NCBI GenBank assembly: GCA_019694685.1
Contig: JAIBBM010000013.1
Span: 1 to 64,000 of the forward strand
Length of the DNA stretch: 64,000 bases
Reading direction: 5' to 3'
Origin: Leptospirales bacterium
Lineage (GTDB): Bacteria > Spirochaetota > Leptospiria > Leptospirales > Leptonemataceae
This document shows positions 1 through 8,855 of this stretch, one piece after another. The position numbers were made by a program, and so were the translations under genes. The stretch's first letter is position 1. Each line of letters begins with the position of its first letter. The notes below the pieces were generated by a model that searched no databases, was not told the origin of the DNA, and saw only the letters and a program-made list of their open reading frames with translations.

Positions 1-278
1 AAAATTTCTCGCGCATCATCTACAGAACGAATTCCACCTCCCACAGTGAGAGGAACAAAAACGTCGTGCGCAGCGCTGCGAATGATATCGTGCAGACTGT
101 TTCTACCGTAGAGACTTGCAACAATATCCATGTAAACGAGCTCATCGATGCCCTGTTCGTAATACTTGCGGGCAAACTCCTGAGGGTCCCCGATGACTCG
201 AAGGCCTTCGAGATGAATGCCTTTGATCAGGTTCGGTCCCTTTATGTCGAGACGGCCGATGAGTCGAATGGTGCTCAT
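1..278 (-). CDS. wbuZ: WbuZ-type HisF-like glycosyl amidation protein (3' end outside window)
   Basis: The first 92 codons are visible. They read as a HisF-like TIM barrel that starts MSTIRLIGRLDIKGPNLIKG and contains LTVGGGIRS. The LDIKGPNLIKGIHLEGLRV pattern is what I recognise in the WbuZ group (HisF paralogues of surface-sugar loci) rather than in histidine HisF, which has CLDV-D-G. In this family the HisF/HisH-like pair supplies ammonia, and the neighbouring amidotransferase builds an acetamidino group on an N-acetyl sugar. Its start lies 24 bp after the stop of that amidotransferase, so the two are very likely co-transcribed. A HisH-like partner (WbuY) would be expected just beyond the left edge, but this cannot be seen. 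Confidence 0.85.
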   Translation of the reverse strand, partial: MSTIRLIGRLDIKGPNLIKGIHLEGLRVIGDPQEFARKYYEQGIDELVYMDIVASLYGRNSLHDIIRSAAHDVFVPLTVGGGIRSVDDAREI

Positions 279-302
279 GGATGAATTTTGTACGGGCGTG
301 AC

Positions 303-1469
303 TTAGACCGGCGTATCAAGATAAGAAGCATATTTGAGCTGCCACACACCCTCTTTCTGTTCCCACAGGTGGGGCGATCGCCAGCTGTCGACCACTTCAT
401 GAACCTCCGCTTCCGTGATGTTGCAGTAGTCCAAAAACTCATCGAAATATTTGTGAGGAAACTCACCGTCGTATCGCTTAACGAGTGCTACACCCTCTTC
501 GCGGGTAATTTTGCCGTCACGGATTTCATGCGCCGCATCCGAGGTCGCGCGTCCAATTCCAAATTTGATATACGCCAGGTAATAGTGAAAGCCGTCTATC
601 TTGTCATCGAGACTCGCGTACTTTGAGTATGTGCCCTGAGAACGTTCTGGATTCGGAGTGAAGCCTGTATGCTCACGGCAGTAGTAATAGTTCTCCTGCG
701 GATCCCAGAATTTGTAATAACTAAAGAAATGAATCTCGGTCTTATTCTTCGTAATCGACTCGTACGGGGGTGCGGCAAACGGTTTTAAATCTGCAAGGCT
801 CACTCCATGCTCCGTCCAGAATTCAGGCGGCATGCCGGAAAAATAATGAGTGTCATGATCCTGAATATCGCGCGTTGGCCTGTGAGCGTTTTTCATATCG
901 CCGCCGTATTCTACTTCGCCGTTTTCTCCGTACATGATCAGCTGAATGCCATGATTCACAGCCATGTGCATCGGGAAGTTCGTCTGGCCATAGATAAAGG
1001 GCTGGAATGGATCACCGAGATATCTAAACGCCAGCTCAGTCAGGCGACGAGTCGTCTTCCCATTCGGAGTGCCCAGTATATTGTCGAAACCGGATGCAAT
1101 GAATGCGTCCAGATTCTTGCGCCCGATTTCAGTGGCCTTCAGAGGCGCCCACGTCACGGTAAGCGGATTCATTCCATATTTGTATTTGAGCTGATGAGCA
1201 ACGAAACCGCCGTCTTTGCCCCCACTGCCAGGCACGATCACATCGTATCCACCGTCGTTGCGACGAAAGCGGTCGCACAGTTCCTTCAGTTCTTTTTCGC
1301 GCTGCGCCCAATCAATCTTTGTCTTTTTGTATTCGGCAAAGTTGCACGCGGAGCAGACGCCGTTTTCGTCGAACGTGATCCGCGGGCGCTGATTGGATAC
1401 GGTACATTTCCGGCAGAATTTGACTTCCACCGGAAGTTTATACATCTTGATCGTATCTTTTCTTTCCAT
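303..1469 (-). CDS. wbuX: N-acetyl sugar amidotransferase (WbuX/WbpG family)
   Basis: 388 residues. Two CxxC pairs near the N-terminus (FCRKC and VCSAC) look like a zinc site and are followed by a PP-loop ATP-binding motif, PGSGGKDGG, which is the signature of the WbpG/WbuX amidotransferases. These enzymes convert an acetamido group on a surface-polysaccharide sugar to an acetamidino group using ammonia from HisF/HisH-like partners, and the WbuZ-like gene follows directly. I chose the ATG at 1469 because an AGGA sits about 7 nt upstream; the open frame continues to 1604 but overlaps the previous gene. ATG 1445 (MYKLP) is a possible alternative start. The sugar acceptor cannot be deduced; legionaminic acid made in this locus is a plausible target. 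Confidence 0.88.
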   Translation of the reverse strand: MERKDTIKMYKLPVEVKFCRKCTVSNQRPRITFDENGVCSACNFAEYKKTKIDWAQREKELKELCDRFRRNDGGYDVIVPGSGGKDGGFVAHQLKYKYGMNPLTVTWAPLKATEIGRKNLDAFIASGFDNILGTPNGKTTRRLTELAFRYLGDPFQPFIYGQTNFPMHMAVNHGIQLIMYGENGEVEYGGDMKNAHRPTRDIQDHDTHYFSGMPPEFWTEHGVSLADLKPFAAPPYESITKNKTEIHFFSYYKFWDPQENYYYCREHTGFTPNPERSQGTYSKYASLDDKIDGFHYYLAYIKFGIGRATSDAAHEIRDGKITREEGVALVKRYDGEFPHKYFDEFLDYCNITEAEVHEVVDSWRSPHLWEQKEGVWQLKYASYLDTPV

Positions 1470-1479
1470 TTTTTTCCTG

Positions 1480-2394
1480 TCAGGCGTGACTGACTTCTGA
1501 TCTATTGGGGCGCAGCCTTTTGTAAACGCCAAAGCACAGGTTTGCCAGGCGCGCTTTGGAGGCCATCCAGAATGTTTTGAAGCTTGCAGGGCCTGCTGGT
1601 TCAATGCTCATCGTGTAGGAGGAGCTTTTCGCGCCCTCTGGACCAACCATAACAAATCCGTCACCCATTGTATGGACACCCTGCGAAAGAGAAAGGCGCT
1701 TGCGCAACTCTGGTTGCTCAATAGAATCAAACGGAACGTGCTGCTGGATAGGCTTGAAGCGCGAGCCGACAGGAAAGCATCCCATGAGAATGATCTTTCT
1801 TTGACCACCTGACGCGGGGGCAGGAAGACGACCGTGGTACGTCTTGTTCACAAAGAACGCCACATCACCGGCAGTACCCGTGAGTGGGACGAACATCTTC
1901 TTCCAATAGTAAGAGCCGATCCAATCCAGCGCCAGACCCACCTTGTTGATGAAAGACCGCGGAAGGAGATGCGATCCTGGCCAAAAAGAAGTCACTCCCG
2001 CCGGTGTGGTCTGATCATTGATCAAATACGCCAGGTTACACTGCCCGACTGCATCCACGTGCATTCCCAGTCCGGGATCTGTGTCCATGGAGATCCTTGT
2101 TGAAATTTCCCAGATCTTGAAATCATCACCGACAACTTGAGAAAGCACTCCCTGCACTTCAGGGTGCGCCAGAATTTTGTTCAGCAAGAAATCCAGACGT
2201 TGGTCGCGACCAATAAGCGATGCGGCGCTCGGACTATTTGCAGAATAGTCAACGCTGATCGATTTGTCCGCGTGCAAGCGATCAATGATGGATTCAAACT
2301 CTTTTGTTTCCTCACTCGAGAGCACCTTCTGCGACAATTTCGCAAACCCATTTTTCTTCAGCGTTGCGATTGCGGCGGTTGCTGCTGTTCCCAT
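1480..2394 (-). CDS. PhyH-like Fe(II)/2-oxoglutarate dioxygenase
   Basis: 304 residues resembling the phytanoyl-CoA dioxygenase superfamily. The expected iron ligands can be placed as H112 and D114 in GMHVDAVGQ and H187 in KTYHGRLP, with R199 (GGQRKI) as the candidate 2-oxoglutarate carboxylate ligand. Family members hydroxylate or otherwise oxidise small molecules or sugar-linked substrates in the cytoplasm. The ATG at 2394 has an excellent GGAGG five bases upstream. It sits between a carbamoyltransferase and the amidation pair, so a decoration step on a surface sugar is a reasonable inference, but the substrate is unknown. Confidence 0.75.
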   Translation of the reverse strand: MGTAATAAIATLKKNGFAKLSQKVLSSEETKEFESIIDRLHADKSISVDYSANSPSAASLIGRDQRLDFLLNKILAHPEVQGVLSQVVGDDFKIWEISTRISMDTDPGLGMHVDAVGQCNLAYLINDQTTPAGVTSFWPGSHLLPRSFINKVGLALDWIGSYYWKKMFVPLTGTAGDVAFFVNKTYHGRLPAPASGGQRKIILMGCFPVGSRFKPIQQHVPFDSIEQPELRKRLSLSQGVHTMGDGFVMVGPEGAKSSSYTMSIEPAGPASFKTFWMASKARLANLCFGVYKRLRPNRSEVSHA

Positions 2395-2421
2395 AAATTC
2401 CTCCAGACTCAGCGTGTCGTT

Positions 2422-4230
2422 TTAAGTACGCTGCGTTTCACCAGTTTTCTTTCGCACAAGTAGAACGTCTTCAATCAAAAGAAAATCAAGACCCGAATTA
2501 TCAAGCACATGAAATGCCTGCCTGTGATCATTCACAAGAGGCAGACCGTGGAGATTGAGACTCGTATTCAGAAGTGCTCCGGTTCCGGTGAGCGCGGCAA
2601 ATTCCTCTATAAGACTATAGTATTGAGGATTTGCATCTTTTGTCACTACCTGCGGCCGAACACTGCGATCATAAGGATGAGTCCCTGCGCGAAAGCGTTC
2701 GTAATGTTCTGGTTTCGTATCAAACGCATTCGCCATAAATCTTGCCTGAAGACCCTTTGGATTGTGAATGTATTTGTCTGCGAAAGAATCGAGCACAGAA
2801 AGAGCGAAAGGCATCCAGAAGTCGCGCTTCTTAATCATCTCATTTATTTCTTTGACAACGTCTTCCTTTCCGGGATCTGCCAGGATACTGCGATTCCCGA
2901 GCGCTCTGGCTCCGAACTCCATTCTACCAGCGACGCGAGCGACCACATGTCCGTCTGCGAGAATCTTCGCCACATCCTTGTTCGTAACACCCCGACGCAC
3001 TTCGTAGCGACTTTGCACCGCGTCCTCTTTCAGAAACTCGGTTACGCCATTTTGATCTACGGGCGGCCCCAGATAAAGATGATGCAGAGGTTTGCAGGCT
3101 GCTTCGCGAGCGCGCGCCGCCATGTATGCAACACCGATCGAGAGCGATTCATCCGCGGAAGAACCGCAAACAAAGAAATCATCCACGAAGTCTTGTTCTG
3201 CGAGAATTTTGTTGAGCTTCACATTCATGGCAACACCACCGGAAAAAACATAATTCCTGATGCCGGTTTCACGATGAATATTTGTCAGCAGCTCGGTTGC
3301 TGTTTTTTCCAGCCACATCTGAACGCCGGCCGCAACATTATCAAAACGATAGTATTGAAAGCGTTCCTTCATGAACTGAAACAGGTCCCGAGGACGATTC
3401 TGGTGAACAATCCGCATGCCGTTTACTTGCGCAATCTCGCTGAGTTCGTCTGCCACGCGCTCAGCGTGCTCTTCTTTGGCGTAAGGAGCAAGACCCATCA
3501 CTTTGTACTCGTGTTCATAGGGACGCATTCCCAGATAGAGAGTAACCGTTCTGTAAACGCGAGCCAGCTCGCATTCTTTTGTATCCGCGAGGAGTTGAAA
3601 CTTGTCTCCCTCGATCTTCCAGACTGTTTGATTGCGATTGTCCCCGAACGCATCTATGGTAAAACCAATCGTAGGATTTGATTTTCTTGGATTCGAATAA
3701 TATCCATAGTAAATATGGCAGGAGTGGTGATCGTAAAACCGAACACGATCTTCAGGTATTCCGAGGAATTTCGAAATACATCTTTTTCGAATGCGATTGA
3801 ACTCCTCAAGCTGCTCCACACCACTGAGTTTCAATAGGGACTCAGGATACTCATAGACGTCATCCTGGTGCTGGAACCTCTTCTGAGTCTTGAAAAGATT
3901 CAGATTGTAGTCTTTGTCAAACTCCTGTCCGCTCAGCTTCGGCTTCCAGTACTTCTCCATCTCCTCGATGTAGTCGCGAATCGTAAAAACAGAATGCTTT
4001 CGCATCATCAAATCGACGTAATCATGATGAACCCCGGCAATCGCGAGTTCATCAATGTCCTCAGGACGAATATTGTATGTTTTCAGGATGTGTTCAATGG
4101 TGTAGCGCGGAAATGCTTCCTCGTTCTTTCGTCCGGTAAACCGTTCTTCCTGCGCGGCAAAAACGATTTCACCGTCCTTATAAAGCGCGGCAGACGCGTT
4201 GTGATCGTCATAAATACCAATAATAATCAT
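2422..4230 (-). CDS. O-carbamoyltransferase (NodU/CmcH/TobZ family)
   Basis: 602 residues, the full length usual for the family. The N-terminal Kae1-like ATPase-type half shows NASAALYKDGE and a metal-binding HHSCHIYYGYY. The middle has FSGGVAMNVKLN, and the C-terminal half shows EFGARALGNRSILADP and NTSLNLHGLPLV. All are hallmarks of carbamoyltransferases that move a carbamoyl group from carbamoyl phosphate, via carbamoyl-AMP, onto a sugar hydroxyl. The ATG at 4230 follows GGAG at good spacing and lies 3 bp after the preceding gene's stop. Context points to carbamoylation of an O-antigen residue. Confidence 0.88.
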   Translation of the reverse strand: MIIIGIYDDHNASAALYKDGEIVFAAQEERFTGRKNEEAFPRYTIEHILKTYNIRPEDIDELAIAGVHHDYVDLMMRKHSVFTIRDYIEEMEKYWKPKLSGQEFDKDYNLNLFKTQKRFQHQDDVYEYPESLLKLSGVEQLEEFNRIRKRCISKFLGIPEDRVRFYDHHSCHIYYGYYSNPRKSNPTIGFTIDAFGDNRNQTVWKIEGDKFQLLADTKECELARVYRTVTLYLGMRPYEHEYKVMGLAPYAKEEHAERVADELSEIAQVNGMRIVHQNRPRDLFQFMKERFQYYRFDNVAAGVQMWLEKTATELLTNIHRETGIRNYVFSGGVAMNVKLNKILAEQDFVDDFFVCGSSADESLSIGVAYMAARAREAACKPLHHLYLGPPVDQNGVTEFLKEDAVQSRYEVRRGVTNKDVAKILADGHVVARVAGRMEFGARALGNRSILADPGKEDVVKEINEMIKKRDFWMPFALSVLDSFADKYIHNPKGLQARFMANAFDTKPEHYERFRAGTHPYDRSVRPQVVTKDANPQYYSLIEEFAALTGTGALLNTSLNLHGLPLVNDHRQAFHVLDNSGLDFLLIEDVLLVRKKTGETQRT

Positions 4231-4233
4231 TTT

Positions 4234-5406
4234 TCACTCCAGTTTTGTCAGTATAGCATTGCGTATGAATTCGTGCGCGGGCACATCCGGATATGGCATA
4301 AAATAGGCGCGCGCGGGCCCTGACTGTTTCTCATAGTCCATGTCAGACATGTTCAGCAAATCGTCTAACGCCCTGGCAAAAGAAGAATAATCCGCCCGGT
4401 TAATATGCCAGGGTCCAGTCGTCGGAGGATCGTATTGGGCAAGACCCGAGAAATTAGAGAACAAAACTCTTTGCCCCCAGCCGAATGCCTCACGACCCGC
4501 CGTGGATGCGCTCGTCACTGCAACCAGACTCTGATCCATGATCCGATATGTGCTCCGCGAAACCGGATCGAAGTCTGCCAGATGAGTTGCTTCGCCCAGA
4601 AGACGTTTGTAATATTCCTTCTCTCCTGGATTCGGAGAGCGTGTAGCAACACAGACACGCGCTTTCGAATTTCTAGTCCAGCGCCGCAGAAAGTAATGAA
4701 GAACCAGAATCGCGCGTTTCAGTTCCGGTATCTCGAAATCCCGGTGAACTCCGGGATACCAATCAGAAATAAAGCACACATCAAACTCGCGCGAGCTTCC
4801 TGACCACGGAACGCGTTTGCGATAGTACCCCGCGATGAGAGAACCAACCGGATGAAACTGTTTCACCGGAACTTCATAACGGCGAAAAATATCGATATCA
4901 AACTGACTGTAGCAAAAGAACTCCGGCAGAGGCAGAATAGGTTCGCCGGTATTCCAGCGTTCTTCCACTGGAAGACGCGTGCCATTCTGAACTGCACAAA
5001 ACGTGGCCGCCCCGGAAAACTCTGCAATCCAACGAAAATGGTGATTGTTGTCAATATGCGTGACGACTACACGGGCTCCCGATGCGCGAATGCAAGCAGT
5101 CAGGTACACGTGAAATGAACGTGATGCAATGTCACGATAGAACCTGGTTCGAAGAAAGAAGATCCTTACTTCCAGAAGCATGTACCAGAGCACGCGCGCG
5201 CCCAATAAATACTCTTCGCCGCGCACCGGCAGCACACATGCTTTTACGTCAGGCAGACAATATCCCAGAAGATACTGACTTCCTTCGCGATCAAAAATGG
5301 CAAGCTTGCTCTGGATTGGACTGCGAAACCTCGCGTTGCGCAAAACGCGCCTCAGGCGACCGGCCAGATAGAAAGCAAGTGCCACATATCTCAATAGTCG
5401 CCTCAT
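4234..5406 (-). CDS. Putative surface-carbohydrate transferase, GT-B-like
   Basis: 390 residues that I do not match to a characterised enzyme. The N-terminus is basic and amphipathic (MRRLLRYVALAFYLAGR), and a hydrophobic stretch lies near residues 65-85 (ARVLWYMLLEVRIFF). The middle carries FCAVQNGTRLP and VCFISDWYPG, then SASTAGREAFGWGQRVLFSN. This layout of a QNG turn followed by a late acidic/glycine loop resembles the orphan GT-B-like 'surface carbohydrate biosynthesis' proteins annotated in Leptospira LPS loci. The start overlaps the end of legF by 4 nt. A glycosyltransferase role is inferred from context and general shape only. Confidence 0.55.
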   Translation of the reverse strand: MRRLLRYVALAFYLAGRLRRVLRNARFRSPIQSKLAIFDREGSQYLLGYCLPDVKACVLPVRGEEYLLGARVLWYMLLEVRIFFLRTRFYRDIASRSFHVYLTACIRASGARVVVTHIDNNHHFRWIAEFSGAATFCAVQNGTRLPVEERWNTGEPILPLPEFFCYSQFDIDIFRRYEVPVKQFHPVGSLIAGYYRKRVPWSGSSREFDVCFISDWYPGVHRDFEIPELKRAILVLHYFLRRWTRNSKARVCVATRSPNPGEKEYYKRLLGEATHLADFDPVSRSTYRIMDQSLVAVTSASTAGREAFGWGQRVLFSNFSGLAQYDPPTTGPWHINRADYSSFARALDDLLNMSDMDYEKQSGPARAYFMPYPDVPAHEFIRNAILTKLE

Positions 5407-6095
5407 GCCGGATTTGGGCGCTGCGAAAGCTGGAACTCGGCCATAGCCCAGTCAAGCGGAGTGTCAATGTCAATGGATCGATCTGCAGGCATCACGTATC
5501 CAAACGCGCCCGATTCAGAGAAGCCTTTCCCTGCGCGCAGATGAGCAGAGCTCGCAGCGTACAGAGCACCATTGATCACATACGCCGGTTCGAGATCCTG
5601 ACGACGAGCCGGGACCTTCCCTCCAAGAATTGCTTTCATTTTTCCATCTCTGTCCAGGCGGTACATCCATTCAGGAGGAGAAGGTGCAGGCGAAAGCCCA
5701 ACAGCGCTTTGACAACCAGAGGCAATAAAAGCCTGCATAAATCCATCAATGTCGCCTGACGTGCGAAGTGGCGATGTTGGCTGGAGAAGCAAAAGAATCT
5801 CGATTTCTGGAAAACAATCGATGGCATGCCTTACCGGATCCATGCCCGAAGCTTCATCCGTTGCCAGCTCGACCGGGCGTTTCAGAGCTTGAGCGCCAAG
5901 AGATTTAGCCACCGTGAGTATCTCTTCATCTTCCGACGAAACAACAATCATGTCCAGGAATGCCGCCTGACGGGCCGCTTCGATGGTCCATCCAATCAGG
6001 GGCCGTCCGCCCAGAATCTTGATGTTTTTTCTGGGGATGCCCCTGGATCCTCCGCGCGCCGGAATCAGGGCCAGAACCTTCTTGCCGCCGATCAC
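5403..6095 (-). CDS. legF: CMP-nonulosonate (legionaminate) cytidylyltransferase
   Basis: 230 residues. The nucleotide-binding motif ARGGSRGIPRKN lies at residues 14-25, followed by LLQPTSPLR and a C-terminal DIDTPLDW acidic motif, all typical of acylneuraminate cytidylyltransferases (NeuA/LegF/PseF). The enzyme activates a nonulosonic acid with CTP to give the CMP-sugar donor. It is the last gene of an unbroken seven-gene legionaminate-type set. The start is GTG and shares the 4-nt GTGA junction with the stop of the upstream gene ptmE, so translational coupling is likely. Assignment to legionaminic rather than sialic acid rests on neighbours, not on this protein alone. Confidence 0.85.
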   Translation of the reverse strand: MIGGKKVLALIPARGGSRGIPRKNIKILGGRPLIGWTIEAARQAAFLDMIVVSSEDEEILTVAKSLGAQALKRPVELATDEASGMDPVRHAIDCFPEIEILLLLQPTSPLRTSGDIDGFMQAFIASGCQSAVGLSPAPSPPEWMYRLDRDGKMKAILGGKVPARRQDLEPAYVINGALYAASSAHLRAGKGFSESGAFGYVMPADRSIDIDTPLDWAMAEFQLSQRPNPA

Positions 6096-7141
6096 GAAAA
6101 TGTCTCGCCAAACTCTCCGTTCGCACGGCGGAAATCTTCGAGCCCTCCAATATCCAGCCAGTATTCACGCAGTGGATATGCGGATGTGGATTGGCCTGCC
6201 GTCCTGAGTTTGTCAAACAGTGTTGGCATATCAAAGAATTGACCCGAGGGAATGAGTTTTAGTGCAGCGGGGGAAATCGTGTAGATTCCAGCATTTACAA
6301 AAAACTTGTGAACGGGCTTTTCCTCAATGCCCCGAATTTCGTGACCTTCAATTCGGACCACTCCATAGGGCACCTGAAAATCGTATTCCTTCACGGCCAT
6401 TGTCGCCGCGGCTTTGTTCTCTTCGTGAAACTTTAGCATGGCGCTAAAATTCGCACGCGTTAGAAGATCACCGTTCATGACCAGAATAGGCTCCTCCGGC
6501 ACTTCGGGAAGAAGGGAGAGCGCTCCTGCCGTACCAAGGCTTTGCTTTTCGTGCAGATATTCAATTTTGACGCCCCATTTCGTGCCATCCCCAAAATAAT
6601 CAGAAATGGTGTGCGCGAGATAGTTTACAGATACATAGAATCTGCGGAAGCCCTGTTCTGCGAAATTTTCTAAAATGTTTTCAAGGATAGGCTTTCCACC
6701 GACGGCCAGGAGAGGTTTGGGTGTATCTTCTGTCAGAGGGCGAAGTCGCTTCCCCTGACCGCCCGCCATAAGGACAACTCGATTGGGTTTCTCAACTGCG
6801 CCAATCAAATCATCCAGTGTAGCCAGCCCAACAATGCGACGGTCCGCATCCACTACAGGCAAATGATGGAGCACACCCCTTCGCATGATCGAAAGCATTT
6901 CCTCGTGCGAAGTATCTGGACGAACGGTCACGGGATTTGAATTCATCACGTCTCGCGCTGCAATATCAAGACTCTGACCTTTCAAAATCGCACGTCGAAT
7001 ATCTCCGTCCGTAAGAACACCTTCCAGCTTCCCGGCAGGCCCTGCCACCAGTACGAGCTGGATCCCCGTAGCATCAATCTGCTTGAGCGCATCGAGAATC
7101 GATCGCTCCGGAGCCAGAATACTTTGTTCCCAACTTCTCAA
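6092..7141 (-). CDS. ptmE: CBS-domain sugar-1-phosphate guanylyltransferase (PtmE-like)
   Basis: 349 residues. Two CBS motifs occupy roughly residues 1-115 (GVLTDGDIRRAIL, LPVVDADRRIVGLAT) and precede a nucleotidyltransferase domain with LMAGGQGKRLRPLTEDTPKP. This fusion is typical of Campylobacter PtmE, which makes GDP-glucosamine in the GDP-linked legionaminic acid pathway. The start appears to be TTG: GAGG lies about 6 nt upstream, and no in-frame ATG occurs early without losing conserved CBS sequence. It overlaps legF by 4 nt. An alternative is a mannose-1-phosphate guanylyltransferase, but the CBS fusion and neighbours favour PtmE. Confidence 0.82.
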   Translation of the reverse strand: MRSWEQSILAPERSILDALKQIDATGIQLVLVAGPAGKLEGVLTDGDIRRAILKGQSLDIAARDVMNSNPVTVRPDTSHEEMLSIMRRGVLHHLPVVDADRRIVGLATLDDLIGAVEKPNRVVLMAGGQGKRLRPLTEDTPKPLLAVGGKPILENILENFAEQGFRRFYVSVNYLAHTISDYFGDGTKWGVKIEYLHEKQSLGTAGALSLLPEVPEEPILVMNGDLLTRANFSAMLKFHEENKAAATMAVKEYDFQVPYGVVRIEGHEIRGIEEKPVHKFFVNAGIYTISPAALKLIPSGQFFDMPTLFDKLRTAGQSTSAYPLREYWLDIGGLEDFRRANGEFGETFS

Positions 7142-7149
7142 ATCTTACC

Positions 7150-7782
7150 TCAAATCACACGCGCTGGATTTCCAACAATCGTGGCACCGGCCGCAACTTC
7201 CTGGATGACAACAGAGCCAGCTCCAATCACAGATCCAGCGCCGACGCGAGTTCCCGGTACCAATATGGCACCCGCACCGACGAAGACAGATTCCTCAAGC
7301 GTCACGCCGCCACAGAGAATTGCGCCAGGCGAAACGTAGCAATGCGCGCCCACTCTGCAATCGTGATCTACACGCGCCGCCGTATTGATCACAACGTTTT
7401 CGGCGATTCGAACGCGGTTCTGAATTACAGCTCCAGCAAGGATCTGCGCGCTGGGATCAATTTCACATTCATTCCCCACAATCGTGTCCGGGTGAAGCAC
7501 ACCCTGCACCGTGAAACCCATTTGAAGCCACGCGGAATACTGCGTGCGCCGTCGCTCTACATTCTTTACTGCGCCAAACCCGTTGAGTACGGAATTCCCG
7601 CTTGCTGGAAGCGACTCCAGATAAGAGTCATTGCCCAGCACAGGAATACCAAAAATGAGTTCGCCCGGAGACAAGGCGCCATCAATTACGCCATCCACGG
7701 AAATCCCGGCGCGCAAGGCCGAGTCCAGAACGACTCTCCCATGCCCACCTCCGGCGATTAGAAGCAGAAGTCCTGATTTCAT
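7150..7782 (-). CDS. legH: NeuD/LegH-like sugar O/N-acyltransferase
   Basis: 210 residues. An N-terminal Rossmann-like part begins LLLIAGGGHGRVVLD. The remainder is a left-handed beta-helix built of hexapeptide repeats (for example VGAGAILVPGTRVGAGSVIG), as in NeuD and PglD-type acetyltransferases. In a legionaminate set this is the expected acetyl-CoA-dependent N-acetyltransferase acting on the 4-amino intermediate (LegH); sialic-acid O-acetylation is the alternative. The ATG overlaps the stop of the NeuB-type gene by 4 nt. Confidence 0.8.
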   Translation of the reverse strand: MKSGLLLLIAGGGHGRVVLDSALRAGISVDGVIDGALSPGELIFGIPVLGNDSYLESLPASGNSVLNGFGAVKNVERRRTQYSAWLQMGFTVQGVLHPDTIVGNECEIDPSAQILAGAVIQNRVRIAENVVINTAARVDHDCRVGAHCYVSPGAILCGGVTLEESVFVGAGAILVPGTRVGAGSVIGAGSVVIQEVAAGATIVGNPARVI

Positions 7783-8855
7783 TCGTTCAGCAACTCCTCA
7801 GCGCTATAGGTTCTGGTTGCTTTCTTTCCGATCCATTTCCAGTACGCCATGGGCGAAATACCATTTCCTGGTCTCTTTACACCGAGATTTTCTTCCGTAA
7901 ACTCCTGGCCGCTTTGAATTTCGCGCAGGGCAACCAGACTCTTCCTGGCCACGCTCATATTCTTTCTCTCAGAAATGGTTGGGCGTTTGCGACCATCGCC
8001 TAACGCTTGTTCTACGTCACGAATCGCATGAACCATTTCCCTGAGTTCCGCGGGTTCGAGAGACGCCTTGTGATCGGGGCCATCCATACCGCGATCCATT
8101 GTAAAATGCTTCTCTATAACGCACGCGCCTCGTGCAACGGCAGCCACCGCGACGTGAATGCCACGGGTATGGTCAGAGTAGCCTGTTTTCAAACCGAAGG
8201 AAGAAGCGAGTGTATCCATCGCACGAAGATTCACTTCGCTCATGGGGGCGGGATACTCTGTGGTTGCGTGCAGAAGGATGACCCTGTTTCGCAGTTCGTC
8301 CCACGCTTTTTGAGAATCCCCGATCTCGATCAAAGAAGACCTGTCAGGATTTCCTGTCGGATTAAGGAAACCAAATGCTATGATCGCCAGAGCCGCTTCC
8401 ACCTCTGAAAGATCGCTCATGCCGGTCGATAAGATGATTTTCTCAGCGGAACGAGCAATTTGAAGAAGAAAGGGGCCGTTCGTGATCTCTCCAGAAGGAA
8501 TCTTGATGGTTCGAATTCCGAAGCGTTCCGTGAGGAGACGAAGACTCAGAGAATCAAAAGGTGTAGACAGAAATTCGATCCCAACTTGCTTTGCGTGCGC
8601 AATCAGATCGCTGTGAGCGGATTCATCGAGCTCCAGTTTCTTAAGCATCTCCGCCTGACTTTCGTCTCCTTTCATTGCGCGAATCTGATACTCAGCACGC
8701 GGCGCAGATGCGCTGACCAGCGCTTCTGTGCGAAAAGTCTGAAACTTTACTGCATCCGCACCCGCACTGGCTGCGACTTCGATCATCTTTCGCGCGACTT
8801 CGAGAGATCCGTTGTGATTGACGCCAGCTTCAGCGATAATGAAGCACTTGCTCAT
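7779..8855 (-). CDS. legI: Nonulosonic acid synthase (legionaminate synthase, NeuB family)
   Basis: 358 residues. The TIM barrel starts with IIAEAGVNHNGSLEVA and holds FLSTPFD, KIPSGEI, ILSTGMS, GYSDHT and PDHKASLEP, all diagnostic of NeuB-type synthases, followed by a C-terminal SAF (antifreeze-like) domain. The enzyme condenses phosphoenolpyruvate with an N-acetylated hexose to form the nine-carbon acid. It lies between LegG-like epimerase and LegH-like acetyltransferase with 4-nt overlaps on both sides. A second, clearly different NeuB homologue lies at 19529-20578. Confidence 0.9.
   Translation of the reverse strand: MSKCFIIAEAGVNHNGSLEVARKMIEVAASAGADAVKFQTFRTEALVSASAPRAEYQIRAMKGDESQAEMLKKLELDESAHSDLIAHAKQVGIEFLSTPFDSLSLRLLTERFGIRTIKIPSGEITNGPFLLQIARSAEKIILSTGMSDLSEVEAALAIIAFGFLNPTGNPDRSSLIEIGDSQKAWDELRNRVILLHATTEYPAPMSEVNLRAMDTLASSFGLKTGYSDHTRGIHVAVAAVARGACVIEKHFTMDRGMDGPDHKASLEPAELREMVHAIRDVEQALGDGRKRPTISERKNMSVARKSLVALREIQSGQEFTEENLGVKRPGNGISPMAYWKWIGKKATRTYSAEELLNE

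Noticed and set aside
2509-3681. A 390-codon open frame on the plus strand
   Set aside because: It lies wholly antisense to the carbamoyltransferase, whose motifs are complete; its translation has no recognisable domain and many Cys/His runs typical of shadow frames.
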